A stretch of DNA of 64,000 bases from positions 8,809,315-8,873,314 of the forward strand of contig CM041199.1 in assembly GCA_023078555.1 (NCBI GenBank). The letters run 5' to 3'. Made by a program: the position numbers and the translations under genes. Of this stretch, positions 11,927 to 24,760 are shown piece after piece. The DNA comes from Ulva prolifera (taxonomy: Eukaryota > Chlorophyta > Ulvophyceae > Ulvales > Ulvaceae). The stretch's first letter is position 1. The number at the start of each line of letters is the position of its first letter. The notes beneath the pieces were generated by a model. That model was given only the letters and a program-made list of their open reading frames with translations, did no database searches and was not told the origin of the DNA.

Positions 11927-14900
11927 GGTGGCTTAAGCAACTCCCAAGCCTGTCTAGTCAACTCCCAAGCATGTTTGCGTAGAAACCAGGTGGCTTAAGC
12001 AACTCCCAAGCCCGTCTAGGCAACTCCCAAGCATGTTCGCGTAGAAACCTGGTCGCTTAAGCAACTCCTAAGCCAGTCTAGGCAACTCCCAAGCATGTCT
12101 ACTCTACTCCCAAGCATGTTTGCGTAGACTCCAGGCGGCTTAAGCAACTCCCAAGCCCGTCTAGGCAACTCCCAAGCATATTTGCTCAGAAAGCTGGTCC
12201 CTTAAGCAACTCCCAAGCCCGTCTAGGCAACTCCCAAGCATAATTGCATAGATACCAGGTGGCTTAAGCAACTCCCAAGCCTGTCTACGCAACTCCCAAG
12301 CATGTCTAGTCAACTCCTCAGCATGTTTGCGTAGAAACAAAGTCGTTTTAGCAACTCCCAAGCATGTCTAGTCAACTCCCAAGCATAATTGCATAGATAC
12401 CATGTGGCTTAAGCAACTCCCAAGCCTGTGTAGTCAAGTCCCAAGCATGTTCGCGTAGAAACCAGGTGGCTTAAGCAACTCCCAAGCCCGTCTAGGCAAC
12501 TCCCAAGCATGTTTGCGTAGAAACCTGGTCGCTTAAGCAACTCCCAAGCCTGTCTAGGCAACTCCCAAGCATGTCTACTCAACTCCCAAGCATGTTTGCG
12601 TAGACTCCAGGCGGCTTAAGCAACTCCCAAGCCTGTCTAGGCAACTCCCAAGCATGTTTGCGTAGAAACCTGGTCGCTTAAGCAACTCCCAAGCCTGTCT
12701 AGGCAACTGCCAAGCCTGTCTAGTCAAGTCCCAAGCATGTTTGCGTAGAAACCAGGTGGCTTAAGCAACTCCCAAGCCTGTCTAGGCAACTCCCAAGCAT
12801 GTTTGCATAGATACCAGGTGGCTTAAGCAACTCCCAAGCCTGTCTAGTCAACTCCCAAGCATGTTTGCGTAGAAACCAGGTGGCTTAAGCAACTCCCAAG
12901 CCCGTCTAGGCAACTCCCAAGCATGTTTGCGTAGAAACCTGGTCGCTTACGCAACTCCCAAGCCTGTCTAGGCAACTCCCAAGCATGTCTACTCAACTCC
13001 CAAGCATGTTTGCGTAGACTCCAGGCGGCTTAAGCAACTCCCAAGCCTGTCTAGGCAACTCCCAAGCATGTTTGCGTAGAAACCTGGTCGCTTAAGCAAC
13101 TCCCAAGCCTGTCTAGGCAACTGCCAAGCCTGTCCTGTAAAGTCCCAAGCATGTTTGCGTAGAAACCAGGTGGCTTAAGCAACTCCCAAGCCTGTCTAGG
13201 CAACTCCCAAGCATGTTTGCATAGATACCAGGTGGCTTAAGCAACTCCCAAGCCTGTCTAGTCAACTCCCAAGCATGTTTGCGTAGAAACCAGGTGGCTT
13301 AAGCAACTCCCAAGCCCGTCTAGGCAACTCCCAAGCATGTTTGCGTAGAAACCTGGTCGCTTCAGCAACTCCCAAGCCTGTCTAGGCAACTGCCAAGCCT
13401 GTCTAGTCAAGTCCCAAGCATGTTTGCGTAGAAACCAGGTGGCTTAAGCAACTCCCAAGCCTGTCTAGGCAAGTCCCAAGCATGTTTGCGTAGAAACCAG
13501 GTGGCTTAAGCAACTCCCAAGCCTGTCTAGGCAACTCCCAAGCATAATTGCATGGATACCAGGTGGCTTAAGCAACTCCCAAGCCTGTCTAGGCAACTCC
13601 CAAGCATGTCTACTCAACTCCCAAGCATGTTTGCGTAGACTCCAGGCGGCTTAAGCAACTCCCAAGCCTGTCTAGGCAACTCCGAAGCATGTTTGCGTAG
13701 AAACCTGGTCGCTTAAGCAACTCCCAAGCCTGTCTAGGCAAGTCCCAAGCATGTTCGCGTAGAAACCAGGTGGCTTAAGCAACTCCCAAGCCTGTCTAGG
13801 CAACTCCCAAGCATAATTGCATAGATACCAGGTGGCTTAAGCAACTCCCAAGCCTGTCTAGTCAACGCCCAAGCATGTTTGCGTAGAAACCAGGTGGCTT
13901 AAGCAACTCCCAAGCCCGTCTAGGCAACTCCCAAGCATGTTTGCGTAGAATCCTGGTCGCTTAAGCAACTCCCAAGCCTGTCTAGGCAACTCCCAAGCCT
14001 GTCTAGTCAACTCCCAAGCATGTTTGCGTAGAAACCTGGTGGCTTAAGCAGCTCCCAAGCCCGTCTAGGCAACTCCCAAGCATATTTGCTTAGAAAGCTG
14101 GTCGCTTAAGCAACTCCCAAGCCCGTCTAGGCAACTCCCAAGCATAATTGCATAGATACCAGGTGGCTTAAGCAACTCCCAAGCCTGTCTACGCAACTCT
14201 CAAGCATGTCTAGTCAACTCCTCAGCATGTTTGCGTAGAAACAAAGTCGTTTTAGCAACTCCCAAGCATGTCTAGTCAACTCCCAAGCATAATTGCATAG
14301 ATACCATGTGGCTTAAGCAACTTCCAAGCCTGTCTAGTCAAGTCCCAAGCATATTTGCGTAGAAACCAGGTGGCTTAAGCAACTCCCAAGCCTGTCTAGG
14401 CAACTCCCAAGCATAATTGCATAGATACCAGGTGGCTTAAGCAACTCCCAAGCCTGTCTAGGCAACTCCCAAGCATGTTTGCGTAGAAACCTGGTCGCTT
14501 AAGCAACTCCCAAGCCTGTCTAGGCAACTCCCAAGCCTGTCTAGTCAACTCCCAAGCATGTTTGCGTAGAAACCTGGTGGCTTAAGCAACTCCCAAGCCC
14601 GTCTAGGCAACTCCCAAGCATAATTGCATAGGTACCATGTGGCTTAAGCAACTCCCAAGCCTGTCTAGTCAAGTCCCAAGCATGTTCGCGTATAGAAACC
14701 AGGTGGCTTAAGCAACTCCCAAGCCTGTCTAGGCAACTCCCAAGCATAATTGCATAGATACCAGGTGGCTTAAGCAACTCCCAAGCCTGTCTAGTCAACG
14801 CCCAAGCATGTCTAGTCAACTCCTCAGCATGTTTGCGTAGAAACAAAGTCGTTTTAGCAACTCCCAAGCATGTCTAGTCAACTCCCAAGCATAATTGCAT

Positions 14901-15138
14901 AGATACCATGTGGCTTAAGCAACTCCCAAGCATGTCTAGTCAAGTCCCAAGCATAATTGCATAGATACCAGGTGGCTGAAGCAACTCCCAAGCCTGTCTA
15001 CGCAACGCCCAAGCATGTCTAGTCAACTCCTCAGCATGTTTGCGTAGAAACAAAGTCGTTTTAGCAACTCCCAAGCATGTCTACTCAACTCCCAAGCATA
15101 ATTGCATAGATACCAGGTGGCTTAAGCAACTCCCAAGC
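11927..15138. repeat. 3,562-bp-spaced higher-order repeat, copy 2, with 145-bp deletion
   Basis: This is a copy of 8365-11720. It contains the third 2.26-kb segment (12235-14494). Compared with copy 1 it lacks 145 bp, one 62-bp plus one 83-bp monomer, near 14620-14635; next to the junction the tail reads GCATAGGTACC in place of GCATAGATACC. Other private changes include CGCTTACGC (about 12950), CGCTTCAGC (about 13362) and CTCCGAAGC (about 13683). The right-hand part overlaps the start of the 3,913-bp HOR. Confidence 0.87.
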
Positions 15139-18100
15139 ATGTCTAGTCAAGTCCCAAGCATGTTTGCGTAGAAACCAGGTGGCTTAAGCAACTCCCAAGC
15201 CTGTCTAGGCAACTCCCAAGCATAATTGCATAGATACCAGGTGGCTTAAGCAACTCCCAAGCCTGTCTAGTCAACTCCCAAGCATGTTTGCGTAGAAACC
15301 AGGTGGCTTAAGCAACTCCCAAGCCCGTCTAGGCAACTCCCAAGCATGTTGGCGTAGAAACCTGGTCGCTTAAGCTACTCCCAAGCCTGTCTAGACAACT
15401 CCCAAGCATGTCTACTCAACTCCCAAGCATGTTTGCGTAGAAACAAAGTCGTTTTAGCAACTCCCAAGCATGTCTAGTCAATTCCCAAGCATAATTGCAT
15501 AGATACCAGGTGGCTGAAGCAACTCCCAAGCCTGTCTAGGCAACTCCCAAGCATAATTGCATAGATACCAGGTGGCTTAAGCAACTCCCAAGCCTGTCTA
15601 CGCAACTCCCCAGCATGTCTAGTCAACTCCTCACCATGTTTGCGTAGAAACAAAGTCGTTTTAGCAACTCCCAAGCATGTCTAGTCAACTCCCAAGCATA
15701 ATTGCATAGATACCAGGTGGCTGAAGCAACTCCCAAGCCTGTCTAGGCAACTCCCAAGCATGTCTAGTCAACTCCCAAGCATGTTAGCGTAAAAACCAGG
15801 TGGCTTAAGCAACTCCCAAGCCGGTCTAGTGAACTCCCAAGCACGTTTGCGTAGAAACAAGGTGGCTTAAGCAACTCCCAAGCCCGTCTAGGCAACTCCC
15901 AAGCATAATTGCATAGATACCATGTGGCTTAAGCAACTCCCAAGCCTGTCCAGGCAACTCCCAAGCATGTCTACTCAACTCCCAAGCATGTTTGCGTAGA
16001 AACAAAGTCGTTTTAGCAACTCCCAAGCATGTCTAGTCAACTCCCAAGCATAATTGCATAGATACCATGTGGCTTAAGCAACTCCCAAGCCTGTCTAGGC
16101 AACTCCCAAGCATGTTTGCGTAGAAAACAGGTGGCTTAAGCAACTCCCAAGCCCGTCTAGGCAACTCCCAAGCATGTTTGCGTAGAAACCTGGTCGCTTA
16201 AGCAAATCCCAAGCCTGTCTAGGCAACTCCCAAGCCTGTCTAGTCAACTCCCAAGCATGTTTGCGTAGAAACCTGGTGGCTTAAGCAACTCCCAAGCCCG
16301 TCTAGGCAACTCCCAAGCATGTTTGCGTAGAAACCTGGTCGCTTAAGCAACTCCCAAGCCTGTCTAGGCAACTCCCAAGCATAATTGCATAGATACCATG
16401 TGGCTTAAGCAACTCCCAAGCCTGTCTAGGCAACTCCCAAGCATAATTGCATAGATACCAGGTGGCTTAAGCAACTCCCAAGCCTGTCTAGTCAACGCCC
16501 AAGCATGTTTGCGTAGAAACCAGGTGGCTTAAGCAACTCCCAAGCCCGTCTAGGCAACTCCCAAGCATGTTTGCGTAGAAACCTGGTCGCTTAAGCAAAT
16601 CCCAAGCCTGTCTAGGCAACTCCCAAGCCTGTCTAGTCAACTCCCAAGCATGTTTGCGTAGAAACCTGGTGGCTTAAGCAACTCCCAAGCCCGTCTAGGC
16701 AACTCCCAAGCATGTTTGCGTAGAAACCTGGTCGCTTAAGCAACTCCCAAGCCTGTCTAGGCAACTCCCAAGCATAATTGCATAGATACCATGTGGCTTA
16801 AGCAACTCCCAAGCCTGTCTAGGCAACTCCCAAGCATAATTGCATAGATACCAGGTGGCTTAAGCAACTCCCAAGCCTGTCTAGTCAACGCCCAAGCATG
16901 TTTGCGTAGAAACCAGGTGGCTTAAGCAACTCCCAAGCCCGTCTAGGCAACTCCCAAGCATGTTTGCGTAGAAACCTGGTCGCTTAAGCAAATCCCAAGC
17001 CTGTCTAGGCAACTCCCAAGCCTGTCTAGTCAACTCCCAAGCATGTTTGCGTAGAAACCTGGTGGCTTAAGCAACTCCCAAGCCCGTCTAGGCAACTCCC
17101 AAGCATGTTTGCGTAGAAACCTGGTCGCTTAAGCAACTCCCAAGCCTGTCTAGGCAACTCCCAAGCATAATTGCATAGATACCATGTGGCTTAAGCAACT
17201 CCCAAGCCTGTCTAGTCAACGCCCAAGCATGTTTGCGTAGAAACCAGGTGGCTTAAGCAACTCCCAAGCCCGTCTAGGCAACTCCCAAGCATGTTTGCGT
17301 AGAATCCTGGTCGCTTAAGCAAATCCCAAGCCTGTCTAGGCAACTCCCAAGCATGTCTAGTCAAGTCCCAAGCATGTTTGCGTAGAAACCAGGTGGCTTA
17401 AGCAACTCCCAAGCCTGTCTAGGCAACTCCCAAGCATAATTGCATAGATACCAGGTGGCTTAAGCAACTCCCAAGCCTGTCTAGTCAACTCCCAAGCATG
17501 TTTGCGTAGAAACCAGGTGGCTTAAGCAACTCCCAAGCCCGTCTAGGCAACTCCCAAGCATGTTGGCGTAGAAACCTGGTCGCTTAAGCTACTCCCAAGC
17601 CTGTCTAGACAACTCCCAAGCATGTCTACTCAACTCCCAAGCATGTTTGCGTAGAAACAAAGTCGTTTTAGCAACTCCCAAGCATGTCTAGTCAATTCCC
17701 AAGCATAATTGCATAGATACCAGGTGGCTGAAGCAACTCCCAAGCCTGTCTAGGCAACTCCCAAGCATAATTGCATAGATACCAGGTGGCTTAAGCAACT
17801 CCCAAGCCTGTCTACGCAACTCCCCAGCATGTCTAGTCAACTCCTCACCATGTTTGCGTAGAAACAAAGTCGTTTTAGCAACTCCCAAGCATGTCTAGTC
17901 AACTCCCAAGCATAATTGCATAGATACCAGGTGGCTGAAGCAACTCCCAAGCCTGTCTAGGCAACTCCCAAGCATGTCTAGTCAACTCCCAAGCATGTTA
18001 GCGTAAAAACCAGGTGGCTTAAGCAACTCCCAAGCCGGTCTAGTGAACTCCCAAGCACGTTTGCGTAGAAACAAGGTGGCTTAAGCAACTCCCAAGCCCG

Positions 18101-18347
18101 TCTAGGCAACTCCCAAGCATAATTGCATAGATACCATGTGGCTTAAGCAACTCCCAAGCCTGTCCAGGCAACTCCCAAGCATGTCTACTCAACTCCCAAG
18201 CATGTTTGCGTAGAAACAAAGTCGTTTTAGCAACTCCCAAGCATGTCTAGTCAACTCCCAAGCATAATTGCATAGATACCATGTGGCTTAAGCAACTCCC
18301 AAGCCTGTCTAGGCAACTCCCAAGCATGTTTGCGTAGAAAACAGGTG
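14435..18347. repeat. 3,913-bp higher-order repeat, copy 1
   Basis: This block is repeated in tandem at 18348-22198. The period fits 35 short plus 21 long monomers. It holds two versions of a 1.19-kb segment (15127-16315 and 17341-18529, offset 2,214) that flank a run of 393-bp repeats. Family markers are GTTGGCGTAG (about 15349), GCTTAAGCTACTCCC with TCTAGACAACTCCC (about 15374), CTCACCATG (about 15631), GTTAGCGTAAAAACC (about 15784) and CCTGTCCAGG (about 15947). Confidence 0.9.
16131..17226. repeat. 393-bp tandem triplicate inside the 3,913-bp HOR, copy 1
   Basis: Units at 16131-16523 and 16524-16916 follow one another with an offset of 393 (five short plus one long monomer), and a third unit from 16917 is cut short by an 83-bp loss near 17203. 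Each unit carries the marker CTTAAGCAAATCCC. The same triplicate, with the same truncated third unit, is at about 20044-21139, so it existed before the 3,913-bp duplication. Confidence 0.87.
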
Positions 18348-21300
18348 GCTTAAGCAACTCCCAAGCCCGTCTAGGCAACTCCCAAGCATGTTTGCGTAGA
18401 AACCTGGTCGCTTAAGCAACTCCCAAGCCTGTCTAGGCAACTCCCAAGCCTGTCTAGTCAACTCCCAAGCATGTTTGCGTAGAAACCTGGTGGCTTAAGC
18501 AACTCCCAAGCCCGTCTAGGCAACTCCCAAGCATAATTGCATAGGTACCATGTGGCTTAAGCAACTCCCAAGCCTGTCTAGTCAAGTCCCAAGCATGTTC
18601 GCGTATAGAAACCAGGTGGCTTAAGCAACTCCCAAGCCTGTCTAGGCAACTCCCAAGCATAATTGCATAGATACCAGGTGGCTTAAGCAACTCCCAAGCC
18701 TGTCTAGTCAACGCCCAAGCATGTCTAGTCAACTCCTCAGCATGTTTGCGTAGAAACAAAGTCGTTTTAGCAACTCCCAAGCATGTCTAGTCAACTCCCA
18801 AGCATAATTGCATAGATACCATGTGGCTTAAGCAACTCCCAAGCATGTCTAGTCAAGTCCCAAGCATAATTGCATAGATACCAGGTGGCTGAAGCAACTC
18901 CCAAGCCTGTCTACGCAACGCCCAAGCATGTCTAGTCAACTCCTCAGCATGTTTGCGTAGAAACAAAGTCGTTTTAGCAACTCCCAAGCATGTCTACTCA
19001 ACTCCCAAGCATAATTGCATAGATACCAGGTGGCTTAAGCAACTCCCAAGCATGTCTAGTCAAGTCCCAAGCATGTTTGCGTAGAAACCAGGTGGCTTAA
19101 GCAACTCCCAAGCCTGTCTAGGCAACTCCCAAGCATAATTGCATAGATACCAGGTGGCTTAAGCAACTCCCAAGCCTGTCTAGTCAACTCCCAAGCATGT
19201 TTGCGTAGAAACCAGGTGGCTTAAGCAACTCCCAAGCCCGTCTAGGCAACTCCCAAGCATGTTGGCGTAGAAACCTGGTCGCTTAAGCTACTCCCAAGCC
19301 TGTCTAGACAACTCCCAAGCATGTCTACTCAACTCCCAAGCATGTTTGCGTAGAAACAAAGTCGTTTTAGCAACTCCCAAGCATGTCTAGTCAATTCCCA
19401 AGCATAATTGCATAGATACCAGGTGGCTGAAGCAACTCCCAAGCCTGTCTAGGCAACTCCCAAGCATAATTGCATAGATACCAGGTGGCTTAAGCAACTC
19501 CCAAGCCTGTCTACGCAACTCCCCAGCATGTCTAGTCAACTCCTCACCATGTTTGCGTAGAAACAAAGTCGTTTTAGCAACTCCCAAGCATGTCTAGTCA
19601 ACTCCCAAGCATAATTGCATAGATACCAGGTGGCTGAAGCAACTCCCAAGCCTGTCTAGGCAACTCCCAAGCATGTCTAGTCAACTCCCAAGCATGTTAG
19701 CGTAAAAACCAGGTGGCTTAAGCAACTCCCAAGCCGGTCTAGTGAACTCCCAAGCACGTTTGCGTAGAAACAAGGTGGCTTAAGCAACTCCCAAGCCCGT
19801 CTAGGCAACTCCCAAGCATAATTGCATAGATACCATGTGGCTTAAGCAACTCCCAAGCCTGTCCAGGCAACTCCCAAGCATGTCTACTCAACTCCCAAGC
19901 ATGTTTGCGTAGAAACAAAGTCGTTTTAGCAACTCCCAAGCATGTCTAGTCAACTCCCAAGCATAATTGCATAGATACCATGTGGCTTAAGCAACTCCCA
20001 AGCCTGTCTAGGCAACTCCCAAGCATGTTTGCGTAGAAAACAGGTGGCTTAAGCAACTCCCAAGCCCGTCTAGGCAACTCCCAAGCATGTTTGCGTAGAA
20101 ACCTGGTCGCTTAAGCAAATCCCAAGCCTGTCTAGGCAACTCCCAAGCCTGTCTAGTCAACTCCCAAGCATGTTTGCGTAGAAACCTGGTGGCTTAAGCA
20201 ACTCCCAAGCCCGTCTAGGCAACTCCCAAGCATGTTTGCGTAGAAACCTGGTCGCTTAAGCAACTCCCAAGCCTGTCTAGGCAACTCCCAAGCATAATTG
20301 CATAGATACCATGTGGCTTAAGCAACTCCCAAGCCTGTCTAGGCAACTCCCAAGCATAATTGCATAGATACCAGGTGGCTTAAGCAACTCCCAAGCCTGT
20401 CTAGTCAACGCCCAAGCATGTTTGCGTAGAAACCAGGTGGCTTAAGCAACTCCCAAGCCCGTCTAGGCAACTCCCAAGCATGTTTGCGTAGAAACCTGGT
20501 CGCTTAAGCAAATCCCAAGCCTGTCTAGGCAACTCCCAAGCCTGTCTAGTCAACTCCCAAGCATGTTTGCGTAGAAACCTGGTGGCTTAAGCAACTCCCA
20601 AGCCCGTCTAGGCAACTCCCAAGCATGTTTGCGTAGAAACCTGGTCGCTTAAGCAACTCCCAAGCCTGTCTAGGCAACTCCCAAGCATAATTGCATAGAT
20701 ACCATGTGGCTTAAGCAACTCCCAAGCCTGTCTAGGCAACTCCCAAGCATAATTGCATAGATACCAGGTGGCTTAAGCAACTCCCAAGCCTGTCTAGTCA
20801 ACGCCCAAGCATGTTTGCGTAGAAACCAGGTGGCTTAAGCAACTCCCAAGCCCGTCTAGGCAACTCCCAAGCATGTTTGCGTAGAAACCTGGTCGCTTAA
20901 GCAAATCCCAAGCCTGTCTAGGCAACTCCCAAGCCTGTCTAGTCAACTCCCAAGCATGTTTGCGTAGAAACCTGGTGGCTTAAGCAACTCCCAAGCCCGT
21001 CTAGGCAACTCCCAAGCATGTTTGCGTAGAAACCTGGTCGCTTAAGCAACTCCCAAGCCTGTCTAGGCAACTCCCAAGCATAATTGCATAGATACCATGT
21101 GGCTTAAGCAACTCCCAAGCCTGTCTAGTCAACGCCCAAGCATGTTTGCGTAGAAACCAGGTGGCTTAAGCAACTCCCAAGCCCGTCTAGGCAACTCCCA
21201 AGCATGTTTGCGTAGAATCCTGGTCGCTTAAGCAAATCCCAAGCCTGTCTAGGCAACTCCCAAGCATGTCTAGTCAAGTCCCAAGCATGTTTGCGTAGAA

Positions 21301-22198
21301 ACCAGGTGGCTTAAGCAACTCCCAAGCCTGTCTAGGCAACTCCCAAGCATAATTGCATAGATACCAGGTGGCTTAAGCAACTCCCAAGCCTGTCTAGTCA
21401 ACTCCCAAGCATGTTTGCGTAGAAACCAGGTGGCTTAAGCAACTCCCAAGCCCGTCTAGGCAACTCCCAAGCATGTTGGCGTAGAAACCTGGTCGCTTAA
21501 GCTACTCCCAAGCCTGTCTAGACAACTCCCAAGCATGTCTACTCAACTCCCAAGCATGTTTGCGTAGAAACAAAGTCGTTTTAGCAACTCCCAAGCATGT
21601 CTAGTCAATTCCCAAGCATAATTGCATAGATACCAGGTGGCTGAAGCAACTCCCAAGCCTGTCTAGGCAACTCCCAAGCATAATTGCATAGATACCAGGT
21701 GGCTTAAGCAACTCCCAAGCCTGTCTACGCAACTCCCCAGCATGTCTAGTCAACTCCTCACCATGTTTGCGTAGAAACAAAGTCGTTTTAGCAACTCCCA
21801 AGCATGTCTAGTCAACTCCCAAGCATAATTGCATAGATACCAGGTGGCTGAAGCAACTCCCAAGCCTGTCTAGGCAACTCCCAAGCATGTCTAGTCAACT
21901 CCCAAGCATGTTAGCGTAAAAACCAGGTGGCTTAAGCAACTCCCAAGCCCGTCTAGGCAACTCCCAAGCATAATTGCATAGATACCATGTGGCTTAAGCA
22001 ACTCCCAAGCCTGTCCAGGCAACTCCCAAGCATGTCTACTCAACTCCCAAGCATGTTTGCGTAGAAACAAAGTCGTTTTAGCAACTCCCAAGCATGTCTA
22101 GTCAACTCCCAAGCATAATTGCATAGATACCATGTGGCTTAAGCAACTCCCAAGCCTGTCTAGGCAACTCCCAAGCATGTTTGCGTAGAAAACAGGTG
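18348..22198. repeat. 3,913-bp higher-order repeat, copy 2, with 62-bp deletion
   Basis: This is a tandem copy of 14435-18347 with the same internal layout: 1.19-kb segments, 393-bp triplicate and the GTTGGCGTAG, TAAAAACC and CCTGTCCAGG markers. One whole 62-bp monomer is missing near 21920-21949: the GTTAGCGTAAAAACC monomer runs straight into a CCCGTCTAGG monomer, skipping the one with CCGGTCTAGTGAACTCCC that the other copies have. Past the deletion the offset becomes 3,851. Confidence 0.9.
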
Positions 22199-22926
22199 GC
22201 TTAAGCAACTCCCAAGCCCGTCTAGGCAACTCCCAAGCATGTTTGCGTAGAAACCTGGTCGCTTAAGCAAATCCCAAGCCTGTCTAGGCAACTCCCAAGC
22301 CTGTCTAGTCAACTCCCAAGCATGTTTGCGTAGAAACCTGGTGGCTTAAGCAACTCCCAAGCCCGTCTAGGCAACTCCCAAGCATGTTTGCGTAGAAACC
22401 TGGTCGCTTAAGCAACTCCCAAGCCTGTCTAGGCAACTCCCAAGCATAATTGCATAGATACCATGTGGCTTAAGCAACTCCCAAGCCTGTCTAGGCAACT
22501 CCCAAGCATAATTGCATAGATACCAGGTGGCTTAAGCAACTCCCAAGCCTGTCTACGCAACTCCCAAGCATGTCTAGTCAACTCCTCAGCATGTTTGCGT
22601 AGAAACAAAGTCGTTTTAGCAACTCCCAAGCATGTCTATTCAACTCCCAAGCATAATTGCATAGATACCATGTGGCTTAAGCAACTCCCAAGCATGTCTA
22701 GTCAAGTCCCAAGCATGTTTGCGTAGAAACCAGGTGGCTTAAGCAACTCCCAAGCCTGTCTAGGCAACTCCCAAGCATAATTGCATAGATACCAGGTGGC
22801 TTAAGCAACGCCCAAGCCTGTCTAGTCAACTCCCAAGCATGTTAGCGTAGAAACCAGGTGGCTTAAGCAACTCCCAAGCCGGTCTAGTCAACTCCCAAGC
22901 ACGTTTGCGTAGAAACCAGGTGGCTT
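21259..22926. repeat. Segment shared with 23618-25347 (offset 2,359 then 2,421)
   Basis: This stretch overlaps the end of the second 3,913-bp copy and recurs at about 23618-25347. The offset rises by 62 bp at the point where this copy lacks a monomer. Single-base differences include GTTGGCGTAG here against GTTTGCGTAG there, and TCAATTCCC here against TCAACTCCC there. This ties the 3,913-bp family to the material to its right. Confidence 0.83.
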
Positions 22927-22935
22927 AAGCAACTC

Positions 22936-24199
22936 CCAAGCCTGTCTAGTCAACTCCCAAGCATGTTTGCGTAGAAACCAGGTGGCTTAAGCAACTCCCA
23001 AGCCCGTCTAGGCAACTCCCAAGCATGTTTGCGTAGAAACCTGGTCGCTTAAGCTACTCCCAAGCCTGTCTAGACAACTCCCAAGCATGTCTACTCAACT
23101 CCCAAGCATGTTTGCGTAGAAACAAAGTCGTTTTAGCAACTCCCAAGCATGTCTAGTCAACTCCCAAGCATAATTGCATAGATACCAGGTGGCTGACGCA
23201 ACTCCCAAGCCTGTCTAGGCAACTCCCAAGCATAATTGCATAGATACCAGGTGGCTTAAGCAACTCCCAAGCCTGTCTACGCAACTCCCCAGCATGTCTA
23301 GTCAACTCCTCACCATGTTTGCGTAGAAACAAAGTCGTTTTAGCAACTCCCAAGCATGTCTAGTCAACTCCCAAGCATAATTGCATAGATACCATGTGGC
23401 TTAAGCAACTCCCAAGCATGTCTAGTCAAGTCCCAAGCATAATTGCATAGATACCAGGTGGCTGAAGCAACTCCCAAGCCTGTCTACGCAACGCCCAAGC
23501 ATGTCTAGTCAACTCCTCAGCATGTTTGCGTAGAAACAAAGTCGTTTTAGCAACTCCCAAGCATGTCTACTCAACTCCCAAGCATAATTGCATAGATACC
23601 AGGTGGCTTAAGCAACTCCCAAGCATGTCTAGTCAAGTCCCAAGCATGTTTGCGTAGAAACCAGGTGGCTTAAGCAACTCCCAAGCCTGTCTAGGCAACT
23701 CCCAAGCATAATTGCATAGATACCAGGTGGCTTAAGCAACTCCCAAGCCTGTCTAGTCAACTCCCAAGCATGTTTGCGTAGAAACCAGGTGGCTTAAGCA
23801 ACTCCCAAGCCCGTCTAGGCAACTCCCAAGCATGTTTGCGTAGAAACCTGGTCGCTTAAGCTACTCCCAAGCCTGTCTAGACAACTCCCAAGCATGTCTA
23901 CTCAACTCCCAAGCATGTTTGCGTAGAAACAAAGTCGTTTTAGCAACTCCCAAGCATGTCTAGTCAACTCCCAAGCATAATTGCATAGATACCAGGTGGC
24001 TGAAGCAACTCCCAAGCCTGTCTAGGCAACTCCCAAGCATAATTGCATAGATACCAGGTGGCTTAAGCAACTCCCAAGCCTGTCTACGCAACTCCCCAGC
24101 ATGTCTAGTCAACTCCTCACCATGTTTGCGTAGAAACAAAGTCGTTTTAGCAACTCCCAAGCATGTCTAGTCAACTCCCAAGCATAATTGCATAGATAC
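22936..24199. repeat. 807-bp-spaced duplication (22936-23392 and 23743-24199)
   Basis: About 457 bp starting at 22936 recurs 807 bp downstream (807 fits nine short plus three long monomers). Both copies carry GCTTAAGCTACTCCC, TCTAGACAACTCCC and CTCACCATG. They differ by GCTGACGC (about 23194) against GCTGAAGC. The stretch between them (23393-23742) matches about 14.9-15.27 kb in monomer order. Confidence 0.8.
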
Positions 24200-24760
24200 C
24201 AGGTGGCTGAAGCAACTCCCAAGCCTGTCTAGGCAACTCCCAAGCATGTCTAGTCAACTCCCAAGCATGTTAGCGTAAAAACCAGGTGGCTTAAGCAACT
24301 CCCAAGCCGGTCTAGTGAACTCCCAAGCACGTTTGCGTAGAAACCAGGTGGCTTAAGCAACTCCCAAGCCCGTCTAGGCAACTCCCAAGCATAATTGCAT
24401 AGATACCATGTGGCTTAAGCAACTCCCAAGCCTGTCCAGGCAACTCCCAAGCATGTCTACTCAACTCCCAAGCATGTTTGCGTAGAAACAAAGTCGTTTT
24501 AGCAACTCCCAAGCATGTCTAGTCAACTCCCAAGCATAATTGCATAGATACCATGTGGCTTAAGCAACTCCCAAGCCTGTCTAGGCAACTCCCAAGCATG
24601 TTTGCGTAGAAAACAGGTGGCTTAAGCAACTCCCAAGCCCGTCTAGGCAACTCCCAAGCATGTTTGCGTAGAAACCTGGTCGCTTAAGCAAATCCCAAGC
24701 CTGTCTAGGCAACTCCCAAGCCTGTCTAGTCAACTCCCAAGCATGTTTGCGTAGAAACCT

